A stretch of 64,000 bases of DNA. Origin: Opitutales bacterium. GTDB taxonomy: Bacteria > Verrucomicrobiota > Verrucomicrobiia > Opitutales > Oceanipulchritudinaceae. Below the pieces are notes generated by a model that was given only the letters and a program-made list of their open reading frames with translations, had not been told where the DNA came from and did not search any database. Position numbers and translations under genes: made by a program. Below, piece by piece: positions 39,348 to 48,070 of the stretch. The stretch is from assembly GCA_016932335.1 (NCBI GenBank), contig JAFGCZ010000006.1, forward strand, positions 248,001 to 312,000, given 5' to 3'. The first letter of the stretch is position 1. Each line of letters starts with the position of its first letter.

Positions 39348-40461
39348 AATTCTATGTGTTGATGATGAAACGCGAATCCTTGAAAGCTTCCGCCGGGGAT
39401 TGCGCCATGATTTTGACCTTGTAACTGCCGAAAGCGGCATGAAAGGACTGATTGCCATTGAGGAATTGGGGCCTTTTGAGGTTATTGTTACTGATATGCG
39501 CATGCCTGCTATGGATGGGGTGGAGTTTCTCACCAAAGCCGCAAAAATCGCCCCTCAGAGTGTTCGTATGATGCTCACAGGTTATGCCGATCAGCAAACC
39601 GCCATTCAAGCCATCAATGAAGGCAAAATATTTCGCTTCCTCAGCAAACCGACTCCGGTTCCTATGCTCATCCAAGCCATATACGATGCGGTTGAGCAAT
39701 TCCGTTTGGTTACGGCCGAAAAAGAGCTGCTGGAAAAAACCCTCACCGGAGCTATTAAGGTGCTCACCGATGTGCTCAGTATTACCAATTCTGCGGCCTA
39801 TGCGCGGGCTACCCAAATCAGTAACCTCGCGCTTGAAATTGCCTTTGGATTGGATATTCAGGAGACTTGGAAGCTACAGATGGCTTCCCAGCTTTTCCTC
39901 ATCGGTTCAGTTACGGTTCCCGAAGAAGTAATCGAAGGTTACTATACCGGTCACTCTCTGGAAGACTCTGTCCAGGGTATGATCGACGAAATTCCTCAGG
40001 TAACCCGCCGCCTGCTCGAACATATTCCCCGCCTCGATCCTGTGCTTTCTATTATTGAGTATGTCGCATTTGAGGCGCCCAAGGATTTTGATCGCAAACA
40101 CCCGGAGCGTTTCCTTGCCAACATTATTCGCACGGTTAACGATTTCTATATGCTTGTCGGGCATGGAACTACCTACAATGAGGCCATTGCCCGTCTCAAG
40201 AACAAACCTCAGACCTATCATCTGGAAGTGGTCGAAACCATGAGTAAGGTCTTGTTGGGCAATGCCGGTGCCAAGACTCAAGTCCTGACCATTGATCAGC
40301 TCAAGGCAGGCATGATTCTTGCCGAGGAAATCCGCAACGTTAACGGCATGCTTTTGGCTCCCGCTGGTTTTGTGGTCAACGATCCTATGCGGCAGCGATT
40401 GCGCAACTTTAAGCTGCAGGGAATTGTTTTTGATGAAGTTGTTGTCAAAATGGATGCTTGA
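39328..40461 (+). CDS. Response regulator with degenerate HD-GYP-like output domain
   Basis: Residues 1-125 are a receiver with Asp56 in VIVTDMRMPAMDG and the lysine in FLSKPTP. Residues 140-300 resemble HD-GYP phosphodiesterases in layout but lack the His-Asp metal motif: LFLIGSVTVPEEVI stands where active enzymes have LHDIGKV-IPD. The C-terminal LKAGMILAEEIRNVNGMLL is a segment normally found at the end of HD-GYP regulators. The protein is thus likely an inactive or repurposed output domain. It overlaps the upstream kinase gene by 20 bases. Confidence 0.85.
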   Translation: MSTQKPKILCVDDETRILESFRRGLRHDFDLVTAESGMKGLIAIEELGPFEVIVTDMRMPAMDGVEFLTKAAKIAPQSVRMMLTGYADQQTAIQAINEGKIFRFLSKPTPVPMLIQAIYDAVEQFRLVTAEKELLEKTLTGAIKVLTDVLSITNSAAYARATQISNLALEIAFGLDIQETWKLQMASQLFLIGSVTVPEEVIEGYYTGHSLEDSVQGMIDEIPQVTRRLLEHIPRLDPVLSIIEYVAFEAPKDFDRKHPERFLANIIRTVNDFYMLVGHGTTYNEAIARLKNKPQTYHLEVVETMSKVLLGNAGAKTQVLTIDQLKAGMILAEEIRNVNGMLLAPAGFVVNDPMRQRLRNFKLQGIVFDEVVVKMDA

Positions 40462-40518
40462 GCGTCGTCTACTTACAGGATGGTTGCTTTTTACGCCGCA
40501 TGAGCTACCTTGGCGCCC

Positions 40519-42357
40519 ATGTCATTTGCTTCACCTGAACATCCGGTTGAACTACTCGCTCCTGCCGGCGATCTCGAACGCGGGCGCGCAGCAGTGCTTT
40601 GTGGTGCAGATGCACTTTATGTGGGCCCTCCAGGGTTCGGCGCTCGGGCCGCTGCCGGCAATTCTGTTGAGGATATTGCCACACTGGCAGAGTTCGCTCA
40701 CCTTTACGGGGTCAGGGTCTATGCCACTGTTAATACGCTCCTGACGAATGATGAATTGCCCTTGGCGGTTGAGATGATGCACCGTCTTTATGAGGCCGGA
40801 GTGGATGCCTTTATTGTTCAGGACCTTGGCTTGCTCGAGTGCGATTTGCCGCCCCTGCCGCTTTTTGCCAGTACTCAAATGCACAATGTTACTCCAGAAA
40901 AAATCCGTTTCTTGGAGCAAATTGGTTTTTCCCGCGTAATCCTTGCCCGTGAGCTTAGTCTGCCACAGATTTCCGAAGTTCGCGCTCAAACATCCATACC
41001 TTTGGAATCCTTTGTGCATGGAGCGCTCTGCGTCTGTTACAGCGGACAATGCTACCTGAGCTACCACATGGGGGGACGCAGTGGTAATCGGGGCGAGTGT
41101 GCTCAACCTTGCCGCAAATCCTGGTCGTTGGAGGACGATACCGGGCGCGCACTGGTAAAGCACCGCCACCTGCTTTCGCTCAAAGACTTTAATGCCACCA
41201 ACCATGTTGGAGCCCTGCTCGATGCCGGAGTGACTTCTTTTAAAATTGAGGGTCGTTTAAAAGATATTTCCTATGTTCAAAATGTAGTGGCCCATTACCG
41301 CGGCGTATTGGATCGCGAGATGGCAGCCCGTGGGCTTAGGCGCAGCTCTTTTGGCCGCAGCACGGTTTCTTTTACCCCAAATCCTCAAAAAACATTTAAC
41401 CGTGCTGCCGGCGATTACCTGCTCGAGGGTAAAACCGGGCATTTAGCTCAGTGGGCTACTCCAAAATCCACGGGTGAGTATATTGGCAAGGTGGCTTCCG
41501 TTAAACGAAATTGCTTTACGTTGGATCTCCCGCACGATCTCCATAACGGAGATGGTATCCTTTTGATTGCCCCGGGAGATGTTGTTTTTGGAGTACGAGT
41601 AAATCAGGTTGTCGATGAGGTTGTTTATCCGCTATCCACTGCTGATATTTGCATTGGTGCCGAGGTTTACCGCAACAGCGATCACGTGTTTGAGCAGCAG
41701 TTGAGCAAAGCAAAGCCGGTGCGCAAGTTGGATTTGCAACTAACGCTCAGGGCTCTGGAGGATGCATCACTTCAGTTACAGGCCGAGCTGGAAAATGGGG
41801 TGGTTTGTTCGCTGCCCATGCCTGAAGGAGCGACTGCGGAAAATCCGCAATCCGCCCGGGAGGCGTTGGTTCGCCAATTGGGTCGCCTTGGAGCTACAGA
41901 TTTTTCTTTAAAAGAGCTGTCTGTGGAGACTCCCGCGATTCCTTTCTATCCGGCCAGTGTTTTAAATGCTGTGCGACGGGATCTCGTCGAGCAGTTGCAA
42001 CGTTTGTCTCAAGTTAAGCATCAGCGGGTTCGCAAACCATTTGTCCCGAAAAATGCTGACTATCCCGAATGTTCCGTTGATTTTCGGGGAAATGCCCTGA
42101 ATGATAAAGCAGTTGCCTTTTATGAGCGCCACGGATGTCGGGTAATGGAGCTAGCTGCCGAAAGTGGGCTGGATTTGCGAGGCCGTACGGTCATGACCAC
42201 CGGTTATTGTATCCGCCGCGAGTTGGGGGCATGCCTTCTCGGAGACACCGCATCAACCTTGCCGGATAAACTCTTCATTGCAGACGAGTCAGGCCACCGC
42301 TACCGGCTAAAATTTGATTGCCGGAGCTGCTCTATGCAGGTCTGTGCACTCGACTAA
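40519..42357 (+). CDS. U32 family protein (RlhA/TrhP-type, DUF3656 C-terminus)
   Basis: U32 proteins were first called peptidases; characterised members hydroxylate RNA (RlhA on 23S rRNA C2501, TrhP on tRNA). The ATG giving MSFASPEHPVELLAPAGDLE is chosen over a TTG three codons upstream. The U32 core (residues about 10-280) has ESFVHGALCVCYSGQCYLSY and NRGECAQPCR, whose cysteines would ligate an iron-sulfur cluster. The C-terminal 300 residues match the extension of RlhA-like proteins, ending in a Cys pair (CRSCSMQVC). At 612 residues it is near RlhA length. Assignment to RlhA over other U32 members is likely but not certain. Confidence 0.82.
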   Translation: MSFASPEHPVELLAPAGDLERGRAAVLCGADALYVGPPGFGARAAAGNSVEDIATLAEFAHLYGVRVYATVNTLLTNDELPLAVEMMHRLYEAGVDAFIVQDLGLLECDLPPLPLFASTQMHNVTPEKIRFLEQIGFSRVILARELSLPQISEVRAQTSIPLESFVHGALCVCYSGQCYLSYHMGGRSGNRGECAQPCRKSWSLEDDTGRALVKHRHLLSLKDFNATNHVGALLDAGVTSFKIEGRLKDISYVQNVVAHYRGVLDREMAARGLRRSSFGRSTVSFTPNPQKTFNRAAGDYLLEGKTGHLAQWATPKSTGEYIGKVASVKRNCFTLDLPHDLHNGDGILLIAPGDVVFGVRVNQVVDEVVYPLSTADICIGAEVYRNSDHVFEQQLSKAKPVRKLDLQLTLRALEDASLQLQAELENGVVCSLPMPEGATAENPQSAREALVRQLGRLGATDFSLKELSVETPAIPFYPASVLNAVRRDLVEQLQRLSQVKHQRVRKPFVPKNADYPECSVDFRGNALNDKAVAFYERHGCRVMELAAESGLDLRGRTVMTTGYCIRRELGACLLGDTASTLPDKLFIADESGHRYRLKFDCRSCSMQVCALD

Positions 42358-42986
42358 GCCCGAACAAAGGGGTTACTCTGCTTTTCTATCCCCACGGTGG
42401 TGGTGGTGCCGTGTCCGGGATACACTTCTGTATCGTTGGGTAGGCTGTAAATCCGGTTGCGGATGGAGTCCATCAGTGTGTCATAGTCGCCACCTTCAAG
42501 GTCTGTCCTACCAATTCCGCCCGCAAAAAGCGCATCTCCCACAAAAGCTTTTCCTTCCTCGGGAAAATAGAACAATACGTTTCCCGGGCAGTGTCCCGGC
42601 ACATGGCGAATCTGGCAGGTGCGTCCCAGCAGTTCTATGGACTGCCCTTCGCTTACCCAGTGGTCTATTTGCAGAACGCAGCGAAGGTGGGGGAGTCCGA
42701 AACGAGTCAATTGCGCACCCACATCGGAAAAGAGAGCCGCATCAGCCTTGTGTCCGTACATGGGGATTCCGTTTCGGTTAAAATCTTCTCCTCCCAACGT
42801 ATGGTCAAAATGTCCGTGCGTCAGTAACGCTGCTTTTAGATCAAGGCCTTCTTTCTCTAAAATGGGGGCTATGGTTTGCCAGGCTGATTGCGGGGTGTCA
42901 ATTAGCACAGCTTCTTTGCGGTTGCTGTCGCTGAGTAAATAAGCGTTTGTTCCGATGGGAGGGAGTTCAAATACGCGCACTTGCAT
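42354..42986 (-). CDS. Metallo-beta-lactamase fold hydrolase (glyoxalase II-like)
   Basis: A 210-residue binuclear metal hydrolase of the YcbL/GloB-like type. The metal motif THGHFDHTLGG has H57, H59, D61 and H62. Further ligands lie in VPGHCPGN, FVGDALFAGGIGRTDLEGG and the C-terminal VYPGHGTTTT. Members hydrolyse thioesters such as S-lactoylglutathione; the substrate here is undefined. Its stop codon overlaps that of the U32 gene by 4 bases. Confidence 0.88.
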   Translation of the reverse strand: MQVRVFELPPIGTNAYLLSDSNRKEAVLIDTPQSAWQTIAPILEKEGLDLKAALLTHGHFDHTLGGEDFNRNGIPMYGHKADAALFSDVGAQLTRFGLPHLRCVLQIDHWVSEGQSIELLGRTCQIRHVPGHCPGNVLFYFPEEGKAFVGDALFAGGIGRTDLEGGDYDTLMDSIRNRIYSLPNDTEVYPGHGTTTTVGIEKQSNPFVRA

Positions 42987-43131
42987 TCCTCATATAGAGA
43001 ACGTCTTTCTCAAGGAGGCAAGTTTCTTTCATGATTCACTCAAGCTTTTCTTTTGAAAGTGGATTGGCGTCTGTTTAAATGTAAAGCTCCTTGGTCTGCA
43101 TGGAAAATGAACAAAAATTTATAAAAATGAA

Positions 43132-43159
43132 TTGACGTTCAGTAAAATGAATACATATT
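43132..43159 (+). promoter_or_regulatory. Candidate promoter and operator of the efflux operon
   Basis: TTGACG at 43132-43137 and CATATT at 43154-43159 are spaced by 16 bases. The -35 overlaps TTGACGTTCAGT, a half-symmetric sequence like those bound by TetR-family repressors (TGAAC/GTTCA type). Transcription would start only a few bases before the tetR ATG at 43170, so the repressor mRNA could be nearly leaderless. Autoregulation by TetR is inferred from this position. Confidence 0.35.
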
Positions 43160-43169
43160 CCGCTCTACG

Positions 43170-43799
43170 ATGAAGATAGAAGCGCGCAAGCAAAGGGAAC
43201 GCCAACGAAAGCAGGAGGATTTCTTCTCCGCTGCCGAGAAGCTCTTTGCGGCCAAAGGGTACGACAATACCAGTGTCAACGATATCGCCCGCGAAGCCGG
43301 GTACGCTGCCGGTACGCTCTACCTTTATTTCTCCAATAAAGACGAGCTCCTCGTCAGCCTGCTCGAAAGTAAGCTGGGTGAGTTTGAAGCCGCTGTAGAA
43401 GAAAAACTGGCCACTGTAGAACACCCGGTGGACCGGTTTCATGCCCTGATTCGTACCCAGGTTCAAGGCCTCGTCGAACGCTCCAAAACTTTTGTTGTTA
43501 TCTTCCCCATCCTAATCCAGCCCAAGTGGTGGGAAAAGCATGATGAAGAAGGTCGCCTGAGAACCATCGTCGAAGGTAAGGACCGTTTTCTGCGCAGTGT
43601 GCTGGAGGATCTCCAGTCCTCCGGTTATATTAAGAATGTCGATATCGAGTTTTTTCTTTCAGCCGTTATGGGCATGATGAACGAGTTCATTCTCTGTTAT
43701 GAGGCTAAAAAATACCAACATCAGTTCAATCCCGAGGAAATGGCCGCAAAAATTGACGCTTACGCTTCGGCCATCCTCGGCCTGCCTCTTCCCGAATAA
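43170..43799 (+). CDS. TetR/AcrR-family transcriptional regulator
   Basis: DNA-binding repressor of 209 residues. The HTH is at about 35-54 (SVNDIAREAGYAAGTLYLYF), preceded by a basic N-terminal tail. The C-terminal part is helical and variable, as in AcrR-like regulators. No ribosome-binding motif precedes the ATG. It is the first gene of a four-gene group with membrane fusion, RND and TolC genes, so it probably represses this efflux operon until a ligand binds. Confidence 0.92.
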   Translation: MKIEARKQRERQRKQEDFFSAAEKLFAAKGYDNTSVNDIAREAGYAAGTLYLYFSNKDELLVSLLESKLGEFEAAVEEKLATVEHPVDRFHALIRTQVQGLVERSKTFVVIFPILIQPKWWEKHDEEGRLRTIVEGKDRFLRSVLEDLQSSGYIKNVDIEFFLSAVMGMMNEFILCYEAKKYQHQFNPEEMAAKIDAYASAILGLPLPE

Positions 43800-43826
43800 T
43801 TTACCCAAATCTTTTTTTCAGATAGC

Positions 43827-44888
43827 ATGAAAAAACCTGTATACTACCTACTCATTCCAGCTCTCCTCCTTGTCGGATGCGGCAAGGAGGAAGTCGCTAA
43901 CCAGACGGAGCGCCTTGTTCCTGTCTCCGTTGCCGAAACTCCTGTACTGGACTTTTCCTACATAGAGCGATCTGTCGGGCATATCTATGGAAATGTTACT
44001 CCGCAGATCGTAGCCGAAGCAGAAGGCAATACCGTTGAGGTTTATGTGGAAGCCGGCGACATTGTCACAAAAGGCCAGCCGCTCCTGATGATTGATCAGG
44101 AACCTTATCAACTGCGTCTGGATAGTGCGAAAGCAGGGTTGGCCCAGGCCCAGGCCATGTATGACTATCAAAAGGTGCTCTATGATCGGCAGACTTCCCT
44201 CAAGGATGGAAATTACATTTCCAGCAACGATCTCGAATCTTCGGAAGCCCAACTGAAATTGCTCGAGGCTCAGAGAGATTCAGCTGCTGCCAGCCTTGCT
44301 CTGGCCGAACGCGACATGCGTAATACCGTTGTTAAGGCTCCCTTTAGTGGCACCATCGACAGCCGTCTTGTAGACCTTGGTGACTATGTCAAACAAGGTA
44401 ATCCCGTGTTCTCGCTTGTTACCGCTGAAAAGCTGCGCATCTCTTTGCCTTTTCCAGAATCCTTGGCCCGCGTTATTCAGCCCGGTCAGAAAGTTACACT
44501 GGTTTCTCCCGTGGATAAATCACAGGTAGTCAACGCCGTCCTCAACGAGGTCAAACCTGCGGTTTCCGGCGCCAGCCGCTCTATAGAAGCTGTAATTTAC
44601 CTTGATAATCCCGGTTCCTGGGTTCCCGGTGCCAGCGTTAACGCAGAGGTGATCACTCAGGTAAAATCCGAAGCCGTTGTCATCGATCGCGTAGCTCTCA
44701 TTCAACGTCCGGCTGGTAATGTGGTTTATACGCTGGAGGGAGATCACGCCAAGGAGCTTCCCGTCACCGTAGGCCGTATCGATGGCGATAAGGTGGAAAT
44801 TCTCGATGGGCTTCCCCGTGGCGCCAAAGTCATTGTGGAAGGCGCCTACTACCTCAGCAATGGGGCAAAAGTCAAAGTCACCAAGTAA
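43827..44888 (+). CDS. RND efflux membrane fusion lipoprotein
   Basis: Periplasmic adaptor linking the RND pump to TolC. The N-terminus is a lipoprotein signal with lipobox LVGC and Cys18. Then come a biotinyl-lipoyl half-motif (VEAGDIVTKGQPLLMIDQEPY), a coiled-coil hairpin at about residues 95-155, and the second half (APFSGTIDSRLVDLGDYV). The beta-barrel domain follows, with a C-terminal segment ending YYLSNGAKVKVTK. Its 353 residues suit the AcrA/MexA family. It starts 27 bases after tetR. Confidence 0.92.
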   Translation: MKKPVYYLLIPALLLVGCGKEEVANQTERLVPVSVAETPVLDFSYIERSVGHIYGNVTPQIVAEAEGNTVEVYVEAGDIVTKGQPLLMIDQEPYQLRLDSAKAGLAQAQAMYDYQKVLYDRQTSLKDGNYISSNDLESSEAQLKLLEAQRDSAAASLALAERDMRNTVVKAPFSGTIDSRLVDLGDYVKQGNPVFSLVTAEKLRISLPFPESLARVIQPGQKVTLVSPVDKSQVVNAVLNEVKPAVSGASRSIEAVIYLDNPGSWVPGASVNAEVITQVKSEAVVIDRVALIQRPAGNVVYTLEGDHAKELPVTVGRIDGDKVEILDGLPRGAKVIVEGAYYLSNGAKVKVTK

Positions 44889-44911
44889 TCTCCATTTAAG
44901 GAATCTACACC

Positions 44912-47900
44912 ATGAATTTACCCGAATTATCCATTCGGCGCCACGTTTTGGCATTCATGCTCAACGGCATCTTTATTGTCTTTGGCTTGGTCGCCTATAA
45001 TCGCATTGGCCTGGACCGCTATCCTAACATCGATATCCCTGTGGTCAATGTCACCACGATCCAGCCGGGGGCCAATCCCGAGATTATCGACGCCTCGATC
45101 ACCAACATCATCGAAAAACAGGTCAATTCTGTTTCCGGTATCGATAGCATTCAGTCCCAATCATTGCCCGGTGTCTCCATTGTCACCGTCATGTTTGAAC
45201 TGAGCAAAGATGTGGACGTAGCTTTTAATGAAGTTCAGGCCAAGGTAAACCAAGTGCTTCCAGATCTTCCCGATGATGCGGAGCAACCGGTTGTGGCCAA
45301 GTTCGAAACAGGCGCAGCTCCTATTATTTGGATCAATATTACCGGGGACCGCACGCTCCAGCAGCTCAATCTCTATGCTAAAAACGTCATCAAAAAACGC
45401 CTTGAAAACGTTAATGGAGTGGGTGAGGTTACCCTCGGAGGCGAGCGAGAGCGCACTATTCGCCTCAATATCGATACCGAGGCCCTAGCTGGATATCACC
45501 TGACTGCAGTAGACCTTGTTCAGGCCATCGGCGCACAACACCTGCGCCTCCCCGGTGGTTATATCACCGGCGACGGTAAAGAATCCCTTTTGAAACTCGA
45601 TATCGAGTACCACAGTACCGATGCCCTGACCAACCTCGTCATCGGTTATCAGGATGGTCGCAGCATTAAACTTGGCGACGTGGCCCAAATCGAGGATGCC
45701 CTCGACGATTATCGCGAGCTCGCTCTTTTCCGTGGAGAAAACGACACCGCTGCTGCAGATGGTTCTCTGGGAAAACCTACGGTCAGTCTTGGGGTGGTTA
45801 AAATTGCCGGAACCAATGCGGTGGCCATTATCGACGAGGTCAAACGCCGTCTGGATGAAGAAATTCGCCCCGAGCTCCCCGCCGGGATCGACGTGGAAAT
45901 TTCCTACGACGAATCAGGCATCATCCTTGAGCTCGTGCATGCACTCATGGAACACTTGAGTATCGGCACGCTGCTGACGGCTTTTGTTGTTCTCTTCTTC
46001 CTCCGCAACATCAGGGCTACCATTATTGTGGCTCTCTCTATTCCTGTGTCTCTGCTTGGGGCCGTGGCCGGGATGTATTTTCTGGGCTACACGTTCAACA
46101 GTCTTACTCTGCTTGCTCTGTTGCTTTTAATCGGGGTTGTTGTGGACGATGCTATTGTGGTGCTGGAGAATATCTACCGCCACCGCGAAACCATCGACAA
46201 CAACCGCTTTATCTCAGCCATGCATGGAACCAACGAGGTGGTCTTTGCCGTATTGGCGGCAACCCTTTCCCTCGTAGCCATCTTCCTTCCTGTTGCGTTT
46301 ATGGGTGGGATTGTCGGTCGTTTCTTCAGCTCTTTCGGTGTGGTTGTCGTTGTTGGGGTACTCATCTCCTGGTTTGTTTCCCTTTCCATGACTCCTATGA
46401 TGTGTTCGCGCTACCTCACGATCAGCGAGAAGCACGGAAAGCTTTATAATTCCATCGAAGCCTTCCTTGCCGGTATGGAGAAAATTTATGCCCGCTTTAT
46501 TGAAAGAGCCATTCGTTTTCGCTGGTTGGTTATTCTTTTGGCTGTCGTCAGCCTCTTCCCCGGCGCTTTCTTTATGAAGCACATTGGAACGGAATTTATT
46601 CCTATGGAAGACGTCGGTGTTTTTACCATCAATTACAAAACACCGCTCGGTTCTTCAATCGACTACACTTCTGCAAAACTGCAGGAGGTTGCCAAGGTTC
46701 TTGAACAGGACTCTGCCGTTTCCAGCTATCTGGCTATGATCGGGGAGGGCGATACCGGTCGTACCAACGAGGGCTACTTTGATGTCAACCTGCTTCCCAG
46801 AACAGAACGCAAAGAGCACCAGAACGAGATTATTCAGCGAATTCAGGCACAGTTGAACGCAATTCCCGGTATGGAGGCATTCGTTTCCGAAAAGGACAGC
46901 TTTGGCTCCGGCCGTGGGGAACCGGTTCAGTTCTGTGTGCGTGGCCCGTCTATCAATACCGTGGCGGAAATTGCCGATACCATTGAAACGCGCCTCCGTT
47001 CTTCCGGTGTTATGTCTTCCGTGGATATGACTCTGGACATGGACATGCCGCAGACCATTCTCCAAATCGACCGAGATCGGGCGGCGGAGATTGGCCTTAC
47101 CGCTCAGGAGGTGGCTATGTCTGCCAACATTCTTGGTGGAGGCTACGATGTCGCCCGTTATAATGACGATCCGGGCGATGGTGAACGCTACGATATCCGT
47201 ATCAAAGCCAGGGATGGTCAGATTGATAAACCCATTGATTTGTCCTCCATTTACCTGCGCGCCAAAGACGGAAGCATGGTTCGCCTCGATACTATCGCAG
47301 AGTTTGTTCAGGAAATTGGGCCGGCATCCATTCCTCGTTACGACTTGCAGTACGCCGCTAATTTTTACTGTCAGCCATTCGTGGCAGAAGGTGAATCTCG
47401 AAAACTCATTGAGCAGATATGTGACGATGTGCTCCCTATGGGCTACAGTCTTTCCTATATGGGCCGTTCCAACGAAATGTCCAAAACAGTTAATTACATG
47501 ATCACTACCTTCATTCTGGCCACGGTGCTGCTCTACATGGTGCTGGCCAGTCAGTTCAACAGCTTTGTTCAGCCCCTCATCATCATGGTGGCTCAGCCTT
47601 TGGCTATTGTCGGTGCGCTGGGGGGGCTTTTCTTCTTTGGACATACTTTAAATCTCTATTCTATGATTGGAATTATCCTGCTCATCGGGTTGGTGGCCAA
47701 AAACTCCATTCTCTTGGTAGACTTTACCAACCAGAAACGCAGAGAAGGCATGAAAATTTCCGAGGCACTGGTTAACGCTTGCCCGTTACGCATGCGTCCG
47801 GTGCTCATGACATCGCTGACCGTTATTCTGACGATGCTTCCGGCCGCCCTGGGAATCGGTGCCGGTGCCGATAGTAACGGACCACTGGCTGCCTGTATCA

Positions 47901-48058
47901 TAGGCGGTATGATCTGGTCTACCGTTCTGACCCTCGTCGTTATCCCTTCTGTTTACTCCGTTGTCGAAGGCTGGCTTTCACGCCACACTCACAAAAGTGT
48001 GCTTCAGGAACAGCTCGAAGAATGGGAACGCAGACATCCTGTTGCCAATCAGTACTAA
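44912..48058 (+). CDS. RND efflux transporter, HAE1/AcrB-type
   Basis: Proton-driven inner-membrane pump of 1048 residues with twelve membrane segments and two large periplasmic loops. It begins MNLPELSIRRHVLAFMLNG, with the conserved NRIGLDRYPNIDIP after helix 1. The proton-relay aspartates D412 and D413 lie in GVVVDDAIVVLENIYRHRE. The second half has the paired lysine in GLVAKNSILLVDF. These fit hydrophobe/amphiphile exporters rather than metal pumps; substrates may be drugs, solvents, bile-like compounds or metabolites. It is flanked by adaptor and TolC genes. Confidence 0.95.
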   Translation: MNLPELSIRRHVLAFMLNGIFIVFGLVAYNRIGLDRYPNIDIPVVNVTTIQPGANPEIIDASITNIIEKQVNSVSGIDSIQSQSLPGVSIVTVMFELSKDVDVAFNEVQAKVNQVLPDLPDDAEQPVVAKFETGAAPIIWINITGDRTLQQLNLYAKNVIKKRLENVNGVGEVTLGGERERTIRLNIDTEALAGYHLTAVDLVQAIGAQHLRLPGGYITGDGKESLLKLDIEYHSTDALTNLVIGYQDGRSIKLGDVAQIEDALDDYRELALFRGENDTAAADGSLGKPTVSLGVVKIAGTNAVAIIDEVKRRLDEEIRPELPAGIDVEISYDESGIILELVHALMEHLSIGTLLTAFVVLFFLRNIRATIIVALSIPVSLLGAVAGMYFLGYTFNSLTLLALLLLIGVVVDDAIVVLENIYRHRETIDNNRFISAMHGTNEVVFAVLAATLSLVAIFLPVAFMGGIVGRFFSSFGVVVVVGVLISWFVSLSMTPMMCSRYLTISEKHGKLYNSIEAFLAGMEKIYARFIERAIRFRWLVILLAVVSLFPGAFFMKHIGTEFIPMEDVGVFTINYKTPLGSSIDYTSAKLQEVAKVLEQDSAVSSYLAMIGEGDTGRTNEGYFDVNLLPRTERKEHQNEIIQRIQAQLNAIPGMEAFVSEKDSFGSGRGEPVQFCVRGPSINTVAEIADTIETRLRSSGVMSSVDMTLDMDMPQTILQIDRDRAAEIGLTAQEVAMSANILGGGYDVARYNDDPGDGERYDIRIKARDGQIDKPIDLSSIYLRAKDGSMVRLDTIAEFVQEIGPASIPRYDLQYAANFYCQPFVAEGESRKLIEQICDDVLPMGYSLSYMGRSNEMSKTVNYMITTFILATVLLYMVLASQFNSFVQPLIIMVAQPLAIVGALGGLFFFGHTLNLYSMIGIILLIGLVAKNSILLVDFTNQKRREGMKISEALVNACPLRMRPVLMTSLTVILTMLPAALGIGAGADSNGPLAACIIGGMIWSTVLTLVVIPSVYSVVEGWLSRHTHKSVLQEQLEEWERRHPVANQY

Positions 48059-48070
48059 AAGGTTTTGTTC

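Noticed and set aside
46655-47644. A 329-codon minus-strand frame opposite the RND transporter
   Set aside because: Antisense to conserved pump sequence; composition is that of a shadow frame.
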